Positions 1 to 12,316 of a DNA stretch of 64,000 bases are shown one piece after another. The stretch's first letter is position 1. Each line of letters opens with the position of its first letter. The notes below the pieces were generated by a model, which was given only the letters and a program-made list of their open reading frames with translations, did not search any database and was not told the origin of the DNA. Position numbers and translations under genes: made by a program. This stretch comes from Owenia fusiformis (taxonomy: Eukaryota > Annelida > Polychaeta > Sabellida > Oweniidae): assembly GCA_903813345.2 (NCBI GenBank), contig CAIIXF020000005.1, positions 13,085,375 through 13,149,374 on the forward strand. Direction: 5' to 3'.

Positions 1-172
1 TCATCTTCAGATTCGTTCGATCTACACTACGGAGCTTTGATCTAGCATATAACAGTTTACCACCAGAAGTTGAATAAATCAGATCTTTGCTCACGGTATT
101 GTTCATCGAATGGTACATAATATTTCACCATAACATATGATAAGTAAGAGAAACGAGAGGAACAATACTTAC

Positions 173-202
173 GGTCATAGTGGAATCTTCATTAGCCGCC
201 AT
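173..202 (-). CDS. First coding exon of a minus-strand gene (partial)
   Basis: Read on the minus strand, an ATG at 202 in a strong start context (AAAATGGCGG) opens the ten codons MAANEDSTMT. A consensus splice donor, GTAAGT, follows immediately with codon phase 0. Upstream (203-260) is relatively CpG-rich for this window, as expected near an animal promoter. The gene would continue leftwards out of the window; I could not place a second exon with confidence in bases 1-172. The peptide is too short to assign a family. The case rests only on the start context plus the donor, so a chance match is possible. Confidence 0.45.
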
Positions 203-260
203 TTTATTTCGCTTCGGAGCGTTTCCGCGTAAATGAAACGCTCCGTCGTGCATGTAGGAG
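203..260 (-). promoter_or_regulatory. Possible promoter / 5' UTR of the left-edge gene
   Basis: A locally CpG-rich stretch sits directly upstream of the putative minus-strand start codon. It holds GGAGCGTTT and its complement AAACGCTCC as a short inverted repeat (about 216-243), with another GGAGCGTTT at about 247. No TATA box is visible. It is called as regulatory only by position and composition. Confidence 0.3.
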
Positions 261-1130
261 CGTTTGGGTTATACACCGTGTTTATGCTGTAGCAAAAATA
301 TGGTTTGTTTTTCATTTTTTCTTGAATTATCACTTAATCGATAGATGTACAGAAAAAATCATCTTTGCTGTGAAATCAATGACGCGTTAAAAGTTCAAAT
401 TATCGATTACGCCAACATCTTCAAGCAGCCTTTTATTAAATAGCATTTCACGAACCTTTTATTTTATGACGATTTTCGAATTAGTACATCTTGCTTGAGA
501 AATTATTTTAAAGAATGGGCCTACTAAATATAAGCCGAGCCTAGTATTTTTTTCGAGGATGGGTATTCTGGCATACGGGATGGTTGGATAGAACGAGATC
601 TTGTGGTAGAGCCCATGCTGCCACGTATAGCAACAGACCCTGCAGCTCTTAACCAATCAGATTTGAGTATTTTAATGCGGTGCATAATAATTCGCTATAC
701 CCCTTAAATAATTAGGCAATGATTATCCCCTAATACCAAAGGGGTTTAACTATCAAATTATACACCGATACACTCGCAATAAAAGAAGTTGTGATCAGGT
801 ATATATAGAATCTTTAGACGTATGGTCGCTTTTAACTAAGGGGATACTTTGTACACCCCACCCCCTCTGATGAACTCAGGCTAGTTCAATTAGTTTAGGA
901 ACTCTCTAGGGTTAAAGTTATATAAATATAGTTAGCTTTATAAGTGTGTCATGTATCTTTACCTAAAAAACTAAAACCTCTTCTTCCCTTTGGTTCAATC
1001 CAACACCCACAGCTTCGTCTAAGCGTAACGCCACTGTTAGAGTCATAAATAGTAAACTAAAACACATGTAATACTAAAAATCAAAAATGTAAAGATACAT
1101 TTGGTAATATCGTAAATGTAAAGAATACAA
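261..1130. other. No recognisable gene or repeat
   Basis: AT-rich intergenic sequence. No coding pattern, no convincing splice-site pair and no internal repeat structure was found on either strand. Confidence 0.5.
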
Positions 1131-2345
1131 TGTATATCAGGTGTTCCAAAAGTGAATCGCTTTTTTGACAAGTGTTATCTCAATTTTATCTCAATATCAA
1201 ATGTCTTAAAAGTAGCCTTAGAGTCACTGTAAACTTGTGAAAGATATCTGTTACATATTATAGTGTAAGACTTGACAAATTCAAAACTGCATGTAAAAAT
1301 CCAATATCAGAGCTGTACAATAATATTGAAAACTGTTTCAAGGTGAAGGATTTGGTGGAAGATCAATGGAAGATCAATCATAAAGGAATTAAGGGCAAGA
1401 ATAAGCGTCATGCTACTTTCAATAGACTTAATATAAACAAAAAGTCCTATATCCAACATGCATTAAATAACTGGATAATTACGTCATAGGAGGTGATATC
1501 AATGGAAAAATATATAAAAAAAAAAACAGTTCTGCTTGGAAAAAACTTCTGCTAGATTGAATTATCTCGCTTTCCCATTTCAACATGCAATTTTGAATTT
1601 TTAAATCCTCAATAATATACTTGTCAATACATATCGGGTGTCTCAAAATGAATCGCTTGACAAGTGTTGTCTCCGCAATTAATCACTCAAATTTCAAGAA
1701 AAGTTCTATAAATCGGCCTTAGGCTAGCATTAACAAGTTGAAAAAATATAAATGGGATCGGTTGGTCTGAGAATTGACAAGTTCAAAATTGTATGTCAAA
1801 AAATCCAATATCAGATCGAGTTGCGTATTGACACCTTCATAGCATCATTTTGTGCCTGCTATTAGGTCATTGAATCTGATTGAAAAAGCTTGTTTGCCTG
1901 TCAGGTTTATTGATTTGTTTCATTTAATTTAAAATACATGCATTCCGTTCAAAATTTTCGTTTTTAGGGATAGTCTAGGATGGACAATGCCTATGAATGA
2001 TAAGCGATAAGGCTATTATTGAAACTGTTTCAGTCATAAAAAAATAATGCAATAGTTAGAGTCATGTTACTGTAGACAGACTTATGAACAAAAGTTCACT
2101 TCATCCAACATGCATTAAAGGATGGGATGATATGTCATCGATGGAAAAAACACAAACGCATTTCTGCTTGGGAAAAACAGCTTCTTTCAAACTGAAATAT
2201 AATATCTGGCTTTTCCATTGATATTGGATCTTTTGACATGCATTTTTGAATTTGACAATTCTTATATTACATATAGTAATGGAGTCAGTTATGACAATAA
2301 AACCTTTGAATTGCACTTGCCATATATACGGCACCATTTTTTGAC
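1131..2345. repeat. Diverged dispersed repeat, two units
   Basis: Two related units, about 1,140-1,620 and 1,637-2,340, share an ordered series of blocks. Each opens with a GGTGT.CAAAA.TGAATCGCTT-type start and a GACAAGTGTT.TCTC block. Each then has a GACAA.TTCAAAA.TG.ATGT..AAAATCC block, an ATCCAACATGCATTAAA block, and a TTCTGCTTGG.AAAA block near the end. The arrangement suggests a degraded non-autonomous element present twice in direct orientation. No terminal target duplication could be seen. Confidence 0.5.
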
Positions 2346-3513
2346 ATAAGTATATTTAATACATATATTTTTTATATCTAACGAAGTGGTGTTGAAATGT
2401 GGCCCCAGCTGATAATAGCAGGCCTCGAAAACTTTGCACATTTACATCGGGCTCCATGTTAATTTATCAACATTCAAAAGTAACCTTCCCTAGGTGACCT
2501 CTATATGCATAGTATTTTCATGACTTGGGTGGGTGGGAGAGGACAGAATTTTGTTTATTCCATGGTCACCGATAGTTGAACCAATTCCTCTTCACTTCGT
2601 ACCACTAAATATCCCTTTCGTGACCCGAATGAAAATGAGGCTTCAGATTGCATTTCATACATAGATGTCACTTTGGAAAGTATTATGCTTTTTAACATCT
2701 TCACGGTGTAATAGTATGACGGTTACGTCAAGGCGATTTGCAAAACTTTGCGGTAACGATAACAAAAAATGGCAGATGGGAAAGACAGCATGTTCTCTTT
2801 CTCACCTGTAGGCAAGATTCACAGATAAGATTTTCCTTTCAACTAGTTCCATTCGGTGACGTATATATGGATGGTTATAAAGACTGGGTCAAATCTGCCT
2901 GGTGGTTTACTAGAAGCAGAATATAAGCTGTAAACTTACCGACTGAGATAACCAAGTTCATAATTTTTAGTCCATTCTCGTGATTTCTCAGTATATGTGC
3001 CCCAGAGCCACTCAAACTATTAACTTTAAGTAAACTGTGTATAAACAAGCCATAAAATGACAAATCCAGAACAGGAACGTGGTGTATATTGTAAATAATA
3101 AGGTTTCAAATGTCGTTAGACGACTACGTATGACTTCTATCGAATTCTATGGACGGTTACGTATTGTATTAGTTGTACGTATATTTAGCGGACGGTTACG
3201 TGCCTGTACATCTGTCAAGTCAAGGTTGCTAGTTCCGATAGCCTCTTTCCATGTCATTGTTATAATGGGTAGGAAATGGAATAGTGAATTGCTTGTTTTC
3301 AAGCGTAACCGCAAATTCAAAATACATTATTATGGCTTGAGTAGAACATATTAGGTGGTTTACAATGCTCACTTGGCTTTTTATGATCGTATGTAGGTTA
3401 CATCTATATACCCCGAGGTCATTAGGCAATGTAGACCATGCCCTGACGACAAGAATAAACAAATTACTAAATTTTGTGTAGTTTTGAATTTCAAACTCAA
3501 CAGTTTTTCGCTT
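2346..3513. other. Non-coding stretch with recurring GACGGTTACG
   Basis: No gene is recognisable. The decamer GACGGTTACG occurs near 2,718, 3,152 and 3,191. A reverse-strand form (GTAACCGTC) lies near 4,740, beyond the adjacent palindrome. Long chance ORFs here lack coding character. Confidence 0.4.
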
Positions 3514-4525
3514 ATTTACACGGGGTACCATCGAATAATTTTGGCAACGTACCGGAGAACGACATTTTACTAAGAAATGGCAATAATTTAGCACAATATA
3601 TTTTTTAACTAGAGTTCTACTTTGATTTTGACAAAAGTAAGTATTCCATGCAATGGCTATTTCATTCATGAGTTTGTAGGAATTCAGTTGGAACCCAGTT
3701 CTGATCAAGTACGAAGTTATTGAAATCGGCGCAGTCGGACTTTACTCCGAAAGATGGTTTTTCGATTATAACTTTTTACAACATTTAAGTATAGACTTTT
3801 GAAAAAAGTACAGAATAGTCCTTATACTATTGAATAATTCTGTTATTTCTGATTCACACGACTCTGATTTGTTTAATTAAAAAAAAAGTTTTAAAAATAT
3901 TACTTAGGAACGTAACCGGAGCTGGGAACGTAACCGGAGCAGATCAGTTGAATTATATAATTTAAAAAAATAAAATATATGATTTAAAGCATATATATTA
4001 ATAAATACGCATTCGAACAATCCCGTATGTTTTTAGATTAGTATATGTGCTTTAAATCATATATTTTAATTTTTTTGATTAAATAATTCAACTGATCTGC
4101 TCCGGTTACGTTCCCAGCTCCGGTTACGTTCCTAAGTAATATTTTTAAAACTTTTTTTTTAATTAAACAAATCAGAGTCGTGTGAATCAGAAATAACAGG
4201 ATTATTCAAAAGTATAAGGACTATTCTGTACTTTTTTCAAAAGTCTATACTTAAATGTTGTGAAAAGTTATAAGCGAAAAACCATCTTTCGGAGTAAAGT
4301 CCGTCTGCGCCGATTTCAATAACTTCGTACTTGATCAGAACTGGGTTCCAACAGAATTCCTACAAACTCATGAATGAAATAGTTATTGCATGGAATACTT
4401 ACTTTTGTCAAAATCAAAATAGAACTCTAGTTAAAAAATATATTGTGCTAAATTATTGCCATTTCTTAGTAAAATGTCGTTCTCCGGTACGTTGCCAAAA
4501 TTATTCGATGGTACCCCGTGATTTA
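3514..4525. mobile_element. 1,002-bp foldback MITE with ATTTA target duplication
   Basis: The element spans 3,519-4,520 and is almost wholly one palindrome. Its left half, beginning CACGGGGTACCATCG, is mirrored by a right half ending CGATGGTACCCCGTG. The centre lies near 4,020. The two halves differ only sporadically over about 490 bp each. ATTTA directly flanks it at 3,514-3,518 and 4,521-4,525, a clean 5-bp target-site duplication. There is no transposase. The mirrored ORFs on opposite strands that share ...NSYKLMNE... are a consequence of the palindrome, not a gene. The high arm identity and intact duplication suggest a fairly recent insertion. Confidence 0.85.
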
Positions 4526-4769
4526 ATGTTATCCCCGGGCATCAATTTGCAAAGACTACGTTCAAAATATACATTACTAAATGCATCACCGAATGCGATG
4601 CTTACATAAAATCGTTCATCCTTTCATTGATACACAGTAGTAGAAAATAATGCACCAACCTTAGTTTTCTGTTCCATCGCGGTCATTTTATTGGATAAAT
4701 CAGTGAACGTAGCCGTCCAACCTCGTTTTCAGAGGTGGCGTAACCGTCATGCTATAGCAGGGTGATCAT

Positions 4770-5030
4770 CCAACCAATAAATTTTGTTGGTAGATTTACT
4801 TCGAAAAAATCGAGCACTGCTCGAGAATCTTTTAACTCGAACCAGGAAGCTAAAAGTCTTTCAAAGTGAATACACACGAAATTTAACATGAAATCAATTA
4901 TGTTATCATCAGATTGAATTTTAAAACGTACATCAAACCTGCATCAGGGTTTCAAATCAGTTAATAGTGACACTACACACCTAAGGTGTACGACAGTATA
5001 TTTGTCACTGTACGTTGTCAATGGTAAGCG
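4770..5030. repeat. Partial single-arm copy of the 13.2-14.6 kb element
   Basis: Blocks such as CCAACC.AT.AATTTTG.TGGTAGATT, AAATCGAG.ACTG and TTTGTCACTGTAC follow the same order as the right arm of the inverted-repeat element at 13,190-14,614. This copy has only one arm and is more diverged, so it is an older fragment. Confidence 0.6.
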
Positions 5031-6082
5031 TAAGGATTCGATTTTCGAATGGCAGTGACCCGAACTGAGCCATCGTATTTCTGTTTCAAGGCATTGAAAA
5101 GTACACGTATAAAGACGTAAATAAAATATACGTCCATGGTATGAAATCCTAGGACGCCTAATGAAAGGGCTGGTAACACAATACAGCGCATACCTACACA
5201 TGTCCAGTATTGTTTTTATTATAGCCGTTCAATATTATTTGGGCTGAATAATGCGTGTCAATTAGCAGGGCCAAAAAGTAGTAAAAACTAAATTTCCCTT
5301 TTTACAATTTGGAGTGCAAAATGCTACAGAGAACCATATGAAACAAATTTTAAATGTATGATTTAGGTTTCTAAGCTATTAATTGGACGTTATTTTCCTT
5401 AAAAATACAAAAAATCACGTAATCAGGACATCGATATTTTGAATTGTTTCTTCAATATTTGTAATGAAAATGGAATCAAAGAATCGTTTTTATATAGGAA
5501 TGGCATCTGCTAAAATCATGGTATTTTTTGAAAAATGGGTCTAAATACGTTTTGAGATATTGACTGTCATCGCCAGGGGTAAACTATCAATACAGGAGGA
5601 CGTATAGCCCTCCCTTGACTGTAAGACCTGGTCGAATTCACGAAATATGATTTTGATCTTCACCAAAAATGTGATGATAGCCAGCAATAATGTCAAAAAA
5701 GATATAATCATCAGAAACCGTGATGATATGCAGCGGTAACGTCGGAAGAGAAAAGTAAGGCGTTTGATTGCATATGCCTCTGATAGATTAAGGGATAAAA
5801 TAAAATTTCAAATAGTAAAAACCAAAATTAATGTGTTTAAAATTATGAATTTATTAAATAAGTCACATTAACTTGTTGAATTTGCTTGACAAATATTTGA
5901 AAAAATAAACAAAAACAAATATGCCCACTAATTAACATCAAAATTATAATTTATGTTTTCATAATGATAATTCAATTTATTGTAAATGTGCTTAGATCAA
6001 CGTTTTGGGTGTTATAAAATGTGTAAACATTCGAATAAGGAATATGTGTAGATATCATTCGGGAGTTTCTCGTAAGACTCGT
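5031..6082. other. No recognisable gene or repeat
   Basis: AT-rich non-coding sequence. A few short ATCATCA/TGATGAT motifs occur at 5,660-5,730, but nothing that supports a gene or an element. Confidence 0.45.
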
Positions 6083-6153
6083 AAGGGCACCCATGGCCAA
6101 GGTCAAATTGACTATATTCATATAGTCAATTTGACCCTGGCCATTGTATGCCC
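6083..6153. repeat. Near-perfect short hairpin
   Basis: Arms of about 24 bp (6,093-6,116 and 6,121-6,144) starting ATGGCCAAGGTCAAATTG are separated by a 4-nt loop, with one mismatch. Pairing partly continues into the flanking AGGGCA/TGCCCT bases. It could form a stable stem in DNA or RNA. No associated gene is visible. Confidence 0.7.
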
Positions 6154-6299
6154 TAGAATATGAAAACAAGAATGCCCCACTTTCGTCTGTATTAAACGCG
6201 ATCACCTGTCGTTTGCACGCAATGTCAAACTAGTACAAAAGGAATTGACAATATTTTGATAACATCCTCCCACGGCCGTTGAAGCACCACTGCTTTAAA

Positions 6300-6660
6300 T
6301 GGATCGTATTGGTAGATCTAATATCACTGAACATAGTATTGCTTGTTGAGCATCACACAACATTACCGTTCATATATATTTGGGATTACACAGGGGTCAT
6401 TTTAAAGAGAGTTTTTTTGTGTTTCACGTTTTCTTTTAGATATAATAAATAAGCCAAAACTATCGTAAACTTTTTAAAACAAGCACATTTTACATGATTT
6501 CAACTGAAAAATTTATATCAAAATGGACTCCAGACTCAAAGTTGGTGGTATAACTCATCAAACAATGTTCAAATTTTCTTTAAGTTTATTGTTACAGTCT
6601 AACAACCTTACAGTTTTTATTAATTTAAGATTTCAGCAGGGGTCTAATTTACAAAATAAT
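6300..6660. repeat. Diverged repeat, inverted relative to 12.84-12.96 kb
   Basis: The blocks TTGAGCA, CAACATTACCGTT and ACAGGGGTC lie in the same order as in the reverse complement of 12,845-12,960. This points to two old copies of one dispersed repeat in opposite orientations. Confidence 0.4.
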
Positions 6661-6845
6661 CAATTATGAAAAAATATTTCAAAAAATGTGAAAATAGGAT
6701 AAATTATGAGTTAACAATGATAACATAATCTTCACTTTGGCCTCGGAAAGTAGATGAAGCTTCGAAGTTCAGATATTTTGTTTTTAATTTGTTTTTGGCT
6801 CCATTGACCTAAAATGGGGATATCATCATATATCAATATATAAGG

Positions 6846-6982
6846 GTTATGTACTGGGAGGTATTTGATACAGGGTTTATCTAAAGGGAAATATGTGTAT
6901 CTCCCGAGGGAGCGTAGGGACCGAGGGAGATACACATATTTCCCGCGGGATAAACCCTGTATCCAAAACCGACCGTACATAA
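6846..6982. mobile_element. 137-bp hairpin MITE-like element
   Basis: Arms of about 60 bp begin GTTATGTAC and end GTACATAAC. They include ATACAGGGTTTATC and AAATATGTGTATCTCCC, mirrored on the far side. The centre is a short GAGGGAGCGTAGGGACCGAG loop. Both strands are open across it, which is a side effect of the palindrome. No target duplication was identified. The stem length is also compatible with a small-RNA precursor if transcribed. Confidence 0.65.
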
Positions 6983-6992
6983 CAGATGTATT

Positions 6993-7220
6993 TCATACCT
7001 ACTTCATACCTACTTTCATACCTACTTCAGGTTCTAGGTACATCATACCTTATAAAGATCCAAAATTCCAAAACATACTTAAGGTACGCGTTTTTGGTCT
7101 TAAAATAGAGATTTTTAAAAAAAAATTGAAAAAAAGAAATTCAAAAAAAAATTTGAAAAAAAAATTTTGAAAAAGATTTTGAAAAAAAATTTTGAAAAAA
7201 AATTGAAAAATAGATTTAAA
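6993..7220. repeat. Simple repeats: CATACCTACTT units, then an A-rich tract
   Basis: Three copies of CATACCTACTT lie at about 6,995-7,030. From 7,110 to 7,215 there is a degenerate run built from AAAAATTTTG/GAAAAAAA. A similar TTTTGAAAAA tract appears at 53,755-53,850. Confidence 0.7.
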
Positions 7221-7599
7221 ATTTGTTATGGGTACTAGTACACAACTATATTTGATGTTATGAGTATTGGCTATCATTTTGTTCAATTTGTCTTCAACAT
7301 GTATTGTAATGACTTCAGTATGGATGAAATGTCCCTTGGTGTTCTGGTCCTGGATTGTGATATTGGTTCTCGATTGATGGGGGGCGGGGGATGTTAGACA
7401 TTGTTTCCTTTCACGTTAGATCATGGTTTTGGGATATGAGGGGTCCACTTTTCTTATGACAGATTTACACTTACAGTTTGCTTTTCTTGTTGGGTTTGTT
7501 AAGAGTTTTTAGTCACCATTCCCTTTGGCATTTGCGCTTATATATTCTAAAATAATCATGAAACCTATTTTTATGCATTGTTACAGGGTGGGCCAAAAA

Positions 7600-9105
7600 C
7601 CACCCCCAACCCGCTAGCCGATGTTCCTGGTAAATATTCATTGTTTAACATTTAAAGATAATTCAATTTGCAACAAAATGATATATGATAGAACAATTTT
7701 CAACAATCTTGGCTCGAGATATAACCATTAATGTGACATGGGGGTCAAAAAACACTTCTCAATTTTCATCTATTTTGCGAACAATAGCCTATTTCTACCA
7801 AATTTTATTGTTCAATTAAAAAATAAACAACATTGTCATGTGTCTTTCATAATTGGATATTATAAATTGTTTTCATTCAGTTTTTGAACCATGCATGCTC
7901 AATGAACATGTGTATGCTTATAAAACAAATTCATTTCTTCTTCTGTCTGCCCAAATATGGCTCAATGGACCCATCCCAGGACTTACCTTCTGATTGGATT
8001 ATTCGCTAAAGACGCGAAAGCCATTGTTATAGAGCCGTTGGTGATGGATCTCTGCGGAAGCACCATCAAACTCCTAATTATTCATTCTTTCAGTTTGTCT
8101 ACATCCCTGATAGGCAAGTGATATTCATAGACCAACTGTTCTAAATGCCCCAAGTACTATACATGTAATCAACAGGATAGACTCCATATATCAGTTAGCA
8201 AGAATAGGGACATTTGCGATGTAAGGCTACTCAAATCAAGATGACATTTTCTGAAAGGGTAGTGGTGTCCACTCGGTGTTTCCCAAAAAGGAAAGACCGT
8301 ACAGGCCCTGTTTTTGTTGAACCAGGAGCAAAAATATACTCTGAATGTTAATGACATGAGGTGTTAAAAAAGGACTCCTCAAGGATATAAAAACATGTGA
8401 TAGGAAATTTCATTTTCTGATAGGAAAGTGATTCATCACACAGGTCCAATGCTACCCTGGAGTTTTTGGAGATTGGAAATGACACCATCTCTAGCCCGGA
8501 CAAATGGCTTACCTTGGCAGTCCAGATGCCAATAATGTTGATTACCATACCCGGGGTATCTAGAACGGTTGGTATTTAAAGTTACTCAGCTTATCGGGGA
8601 TGTAGAGGAACTAAAAGAATACGTTTCAGTTGAAAGGTACTTCTGCATACATCCATTAATTATGCCATCAACCAATGCATGGCTTCCATGTCTTAAGCGA
8701 ATAATCCAATCAGAGGATGGGTCCGGGGGTGGGTCTATTGAGCCATATTTGGACAGACTGAAGAAGAAATGAATTTCTTTCATAAGCAAACACATGTTTA
8801 TTGAGCACGCATGGCTCAAAAACTGAATGAAAACAATATTTAATATCAAATTATGAAAGACTCATGGCAATGTTGCAATATTTAACTGAACAGTAAAATT
8901 TGGTAGAAATAGGCTATTGTTCGAAAATCGATGAAAATTGAAAAGGTGTTTTTGACCCCCATGTCACATATTTGTTATATTTCTATATGGGGTTGTTGAA
9001 AATGGTGCTATTATATATCATTCTGTTGCAAATTAAATTATATTTAAAATGATATATCATCGTTAGTGTACATGTTAAAAAATAATATTTATCAGGAATA
9101 ATGGC
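7600..9105. repeat. Inverted repeat (arms 7.60-8.14 and 8.57-9.11 kb)
   Basis: The left arm reads into a counterpart on the other strand with shared blocks GATTGGATTATTCGCT, ATTTGGTAGAAATAGGCTAT and TTTTTGACCCCCATGTCACA (each as seen on one arm). Identity is roughly 80%. About 430 bp lie between the arms. Confidence 0.75.
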
Positions 9106-9392
9106 TTACAGAGAAACTCAGTTGAAAGGACAAGGTGCAATTATTGGCAAATATCCCTATGGTCAAAATGAATCATTCGTAGGTGTAACATGAAGAATAA
9201 AATGTCATATAATACTTTGGAAAATATTAAAGTGCTCGGACAAACATAAGCTGAGATAGGGATCATTTCGTTCAGTAAGGTTGTATTGACTTACATGGGG
9301 CTGTGCACCATTGACTTAACATGATTATATCAGCAGATCCCAATAGAGGCCATTGCTTTCCATTGATTATCACAGAAATACCAAAAATACAC

Positions 9393-9495
9393 TATGACCT
9401 GAATCGATTGCAAACTTAATAATTTCACAATACGACACAAATGGTTTATCTCATCAAATGTGCAAATATGAAGTTTGCAATCGATTCAGGTCATA
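9393..9495. repeat. Perfect 25-bp inverted repeat
   Basis: TATGACCTGAATCGATTGCA and the next five bases (9,393-9,417) are exactly mirrored at 9,471-9,495 across a 53-nt spacer. It is perfect at this length, unlike the diverged surrounding sequence, so it is either young or conserved. Confidence 0.8.
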
Positions 9496-10248
9496 CTTAA
9501 ATTAAAAGATTGTACATTTTTCATCATTTTTTCCCTACAAAATGGCTATGGAAAAATGCTCCAAAAACAACTTTTACACTTATCAAATATCATACAAGTT
9601 TGTAAAACCAAAGATTATACTATTATATTGCATTATGTAGTAACATATTTGGATATGATGCAGGGATGCATAGGATGTAAATGGATTTTGACAGACACAA
9701 AAATACTTCCTGGTTTGGAATCTATGCCTCTACACTTCATGATTGAATTATGACCCTAATAAGTGACCTATGCATCAATACAGTGCTGAATATAGGTCAA
9801 CAAGATACTAGTGCCATTTAAATGTAATAATTGAAGCAGAATACTCATTTTGAAAAATCAGATGAATTTTTTTCCCATGGGGAGATCCCAATGGAGGGTG
9901 TATAAGGTCCTTTTGCCATGACTCATGATATGGAATACATTTCTATAATTTCCTCTTCTGGGGTCAATAATTACATTGTCTGCCATTCAGAATGTCAGTT
10001 TGGTTAAGTTATATAAGTACAACATATGATTGATCATTTCATGATAATTTTAGCCTATAATAGGCATTATTTCCAAAATATCTTGAAATGAGTAAATGTT
10101 TGACTATTTGATTCAGATTTCTCTACGTTACTTAGGTTATAATATTTTCGATACGTATCAACATGGTAAAAGAACTCAATAATATTGTATTTGTAAATTA
10201 ATTTGCTTTCATTTCATACACATTGCACAGAATTTGTCAAATATTTCA

Positions 10249-10380
10249 CTGCGCATGCGCAGAACCATTACTTCCGGTTTTTCAAAGCCTGTGGGATTTA
10301 TAATGGAGACATTTTTTGAACGCTTACTGTGCGAGTGGTGTTGGTTTGACACCTTAGTAATGTCAGGTTTCTATAACTAG
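10249..10380 (+). promoter_or_regulatory. NRF-1-like palindrome plus ETS-type site before a short ORF
   Basis: CTGCGCATGCGCAG at 10,249-10,262 matches the palindromic NRF-1 consensus. ACTTCCGGT at 10,270-10,278 matches an ETS core. Twenty-five bases later an ATG (10,303) opens a 25-codon ORF (METFFERL... to a stop at 10,378). Pairing of these two motifs is typical of CpG-type animal promoters. Here it sits inside a transposon, so it may be a captured or chance promoter. Confidence 0.3.
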
Positions 10381-10712
10381 ACATCAATTTCCTTTGATTT
10401 AACAAGTTTCAATCGATGTACATTTGCAAACTTTTCGGCCCATTTGTTTTGAAAAAAAGATAAAATCAGCAGGAATTCATGCATGACGCCATTGAAATTC
10501 ATGTAAAATGACGTGAAAATGGTGAAAATGGCATACTTTGACAATCTGGTAGAACTACTTCAAAGCATATGATATCTTAATAATCTTGGGTTTCTGTAAC
10601 TTTAAAGGTAGATCTGTTTGATTCCTTTTAGAACAGGGTCCACATACCTCTAACTTTTCAGTCCATTTGTTTTTGGAAAAGTGATAAAATCAGCATGAAT
10701 TCAATTCTGTGG
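10360..10712. repeat. Two ~220-bp diverged direct repeats
   Basis: The blocks GGTTTCT.TAACT, CTTTTC.G.CCATTTGTTTT and GATAAAATCAGCA.GAATTCA recur in the same order at about 10,365-10,487 and 10,590-10,705. Confidence 0.6.
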
Positions 10713-12316
10713 GTGTGTGGCGAAGTTGAGTCTCTCTATCTTTTACAAAACATGAAAACAAATATAGTTTAAAATATAAATTTATTAAAGAAAAGTTAAA
10801 GTCCAAAAATATCATTTCAATCAGTTACTTACAGTTTTTGGTTAGTCCCGAGTTCACGCAACGAGGTTCTGAGGTTTCAATGCCAAAAATGCCTCTTTTA
10901 TATCTTAATTTTGAAGTGGGCAGAGCCGAAATAAGAGGTCTTATCCAATAAAATATCAGGAAATCCCATTAACTAAAATTGGCCTAAAAATAAATGTTTA
11001 ATTTTATAGAATGTCAATAAGAAATAGTGATGATTTTCTGCCCACGAATCTTGGATGTTTACCGAAAGTTTGAGAATTTGGCAGAATTTGGTGGGAAAGG
11101 AATGTCTAGACAAAACCTCTGAGCCTCGTCTCATGAACTCTGGATGCTTAATCTAATTATCTAATTTAACTCATTATCTAATTTATGTCCGATACACATA
11201 TTTATAAGTCAATTTTCACCCTAAAAAGTATACAATTATTCGTAAAATGTGATGTAGATAATAAAGGTATAAACATTTGCAAAGCATATACAGCAGTATT
11301 AATGTTTTGGTCAGTTGTACTCCAGGTCGTTAGGTTTAATAGCTTTTTACTTTGTTTATCAGAAATTTGCAGTCTTCAAGATGATGCCAAGAACTATCGA
11401 AACGTATAAACATCTTAACTAAACATTGCAAAATTTCCCATCAGTTGACTTCATATATCATTTCTGCCACTCATATCTCAAGAATAATCCTTTCATTTGA
11501 TTGGCTCTAGATATAGTTCATGCCTAAAAACTGCTCTAACATGATGATAAAACATTAGAAATTAAACAGTTGATTTGTGAAATATCACACTGAGTTCAAA
11601 GATCACTAAAACAACTGTTATAATACAAATATAAACTAATCAAAATAACGCAATAATTATAAATATGAGTAACAGAATAAGATCATTGTGACATCAACTG
11701 ATGTGAAGTGAAACAAGTTGACTGACTAACGAGGTCAGCTATGACTTCGTCACAGGTGCACAGGGATGCTTTGGACTTATTTACAAAGAGCTAATTTCTA
11801 TGACAGCTCATTAAAAATGCGAAAATAAAATTAACATGACAATTAAATGTTATATTCTTTTCCTTTTTATTGAACAAGGGCCTTTCATGGTAACTAACAG
11901 AATATTACATTTCGCAATCGGGCATTTACACTTTATGTCGAGCCACATATTTTTAGTGAAATTACGTCACGATTTTAGTTACGACGTGACATCTATCGGC
12001 TATTCGACCAATTCTGTGAAATGCATAAATCAACAATTTTGACCGTCTATAATAAGACTTATATCCCAAACGCTGACATAGGGGTATATCTGTCTGGTCA
12101 GTTTTTAGCATTCCATCTTCAGTAATAGGTAAATCATGATTTTGACCCCTGTGTTAATCGAAACGTTGTTTTAAAACAAATACTATGTGAAATAGATTAT
12201 ATATTATTTTGCTGGAAATTGAATTGTCTTGCCAATGATATGATTTTTAACATTTGTCTGTAATATTGAAAATGTGGTAGCAAAAACAAAAATATGGACG
12301 TTTTAGGCCCACCCTG

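Noticed and set aside
3229-4609. Similar ORFs on opposite strands (shared NSYKLMNE text)
   Set aside because: They are the two halves of the 1,002-bp palindrome read in opposite directions, not a duplicated gene.
6732-7170. Paired ORFs with YVYLPR text on both strands
   Set aside because: Explained by the 137-bp hairpin at 6,846-6,982.
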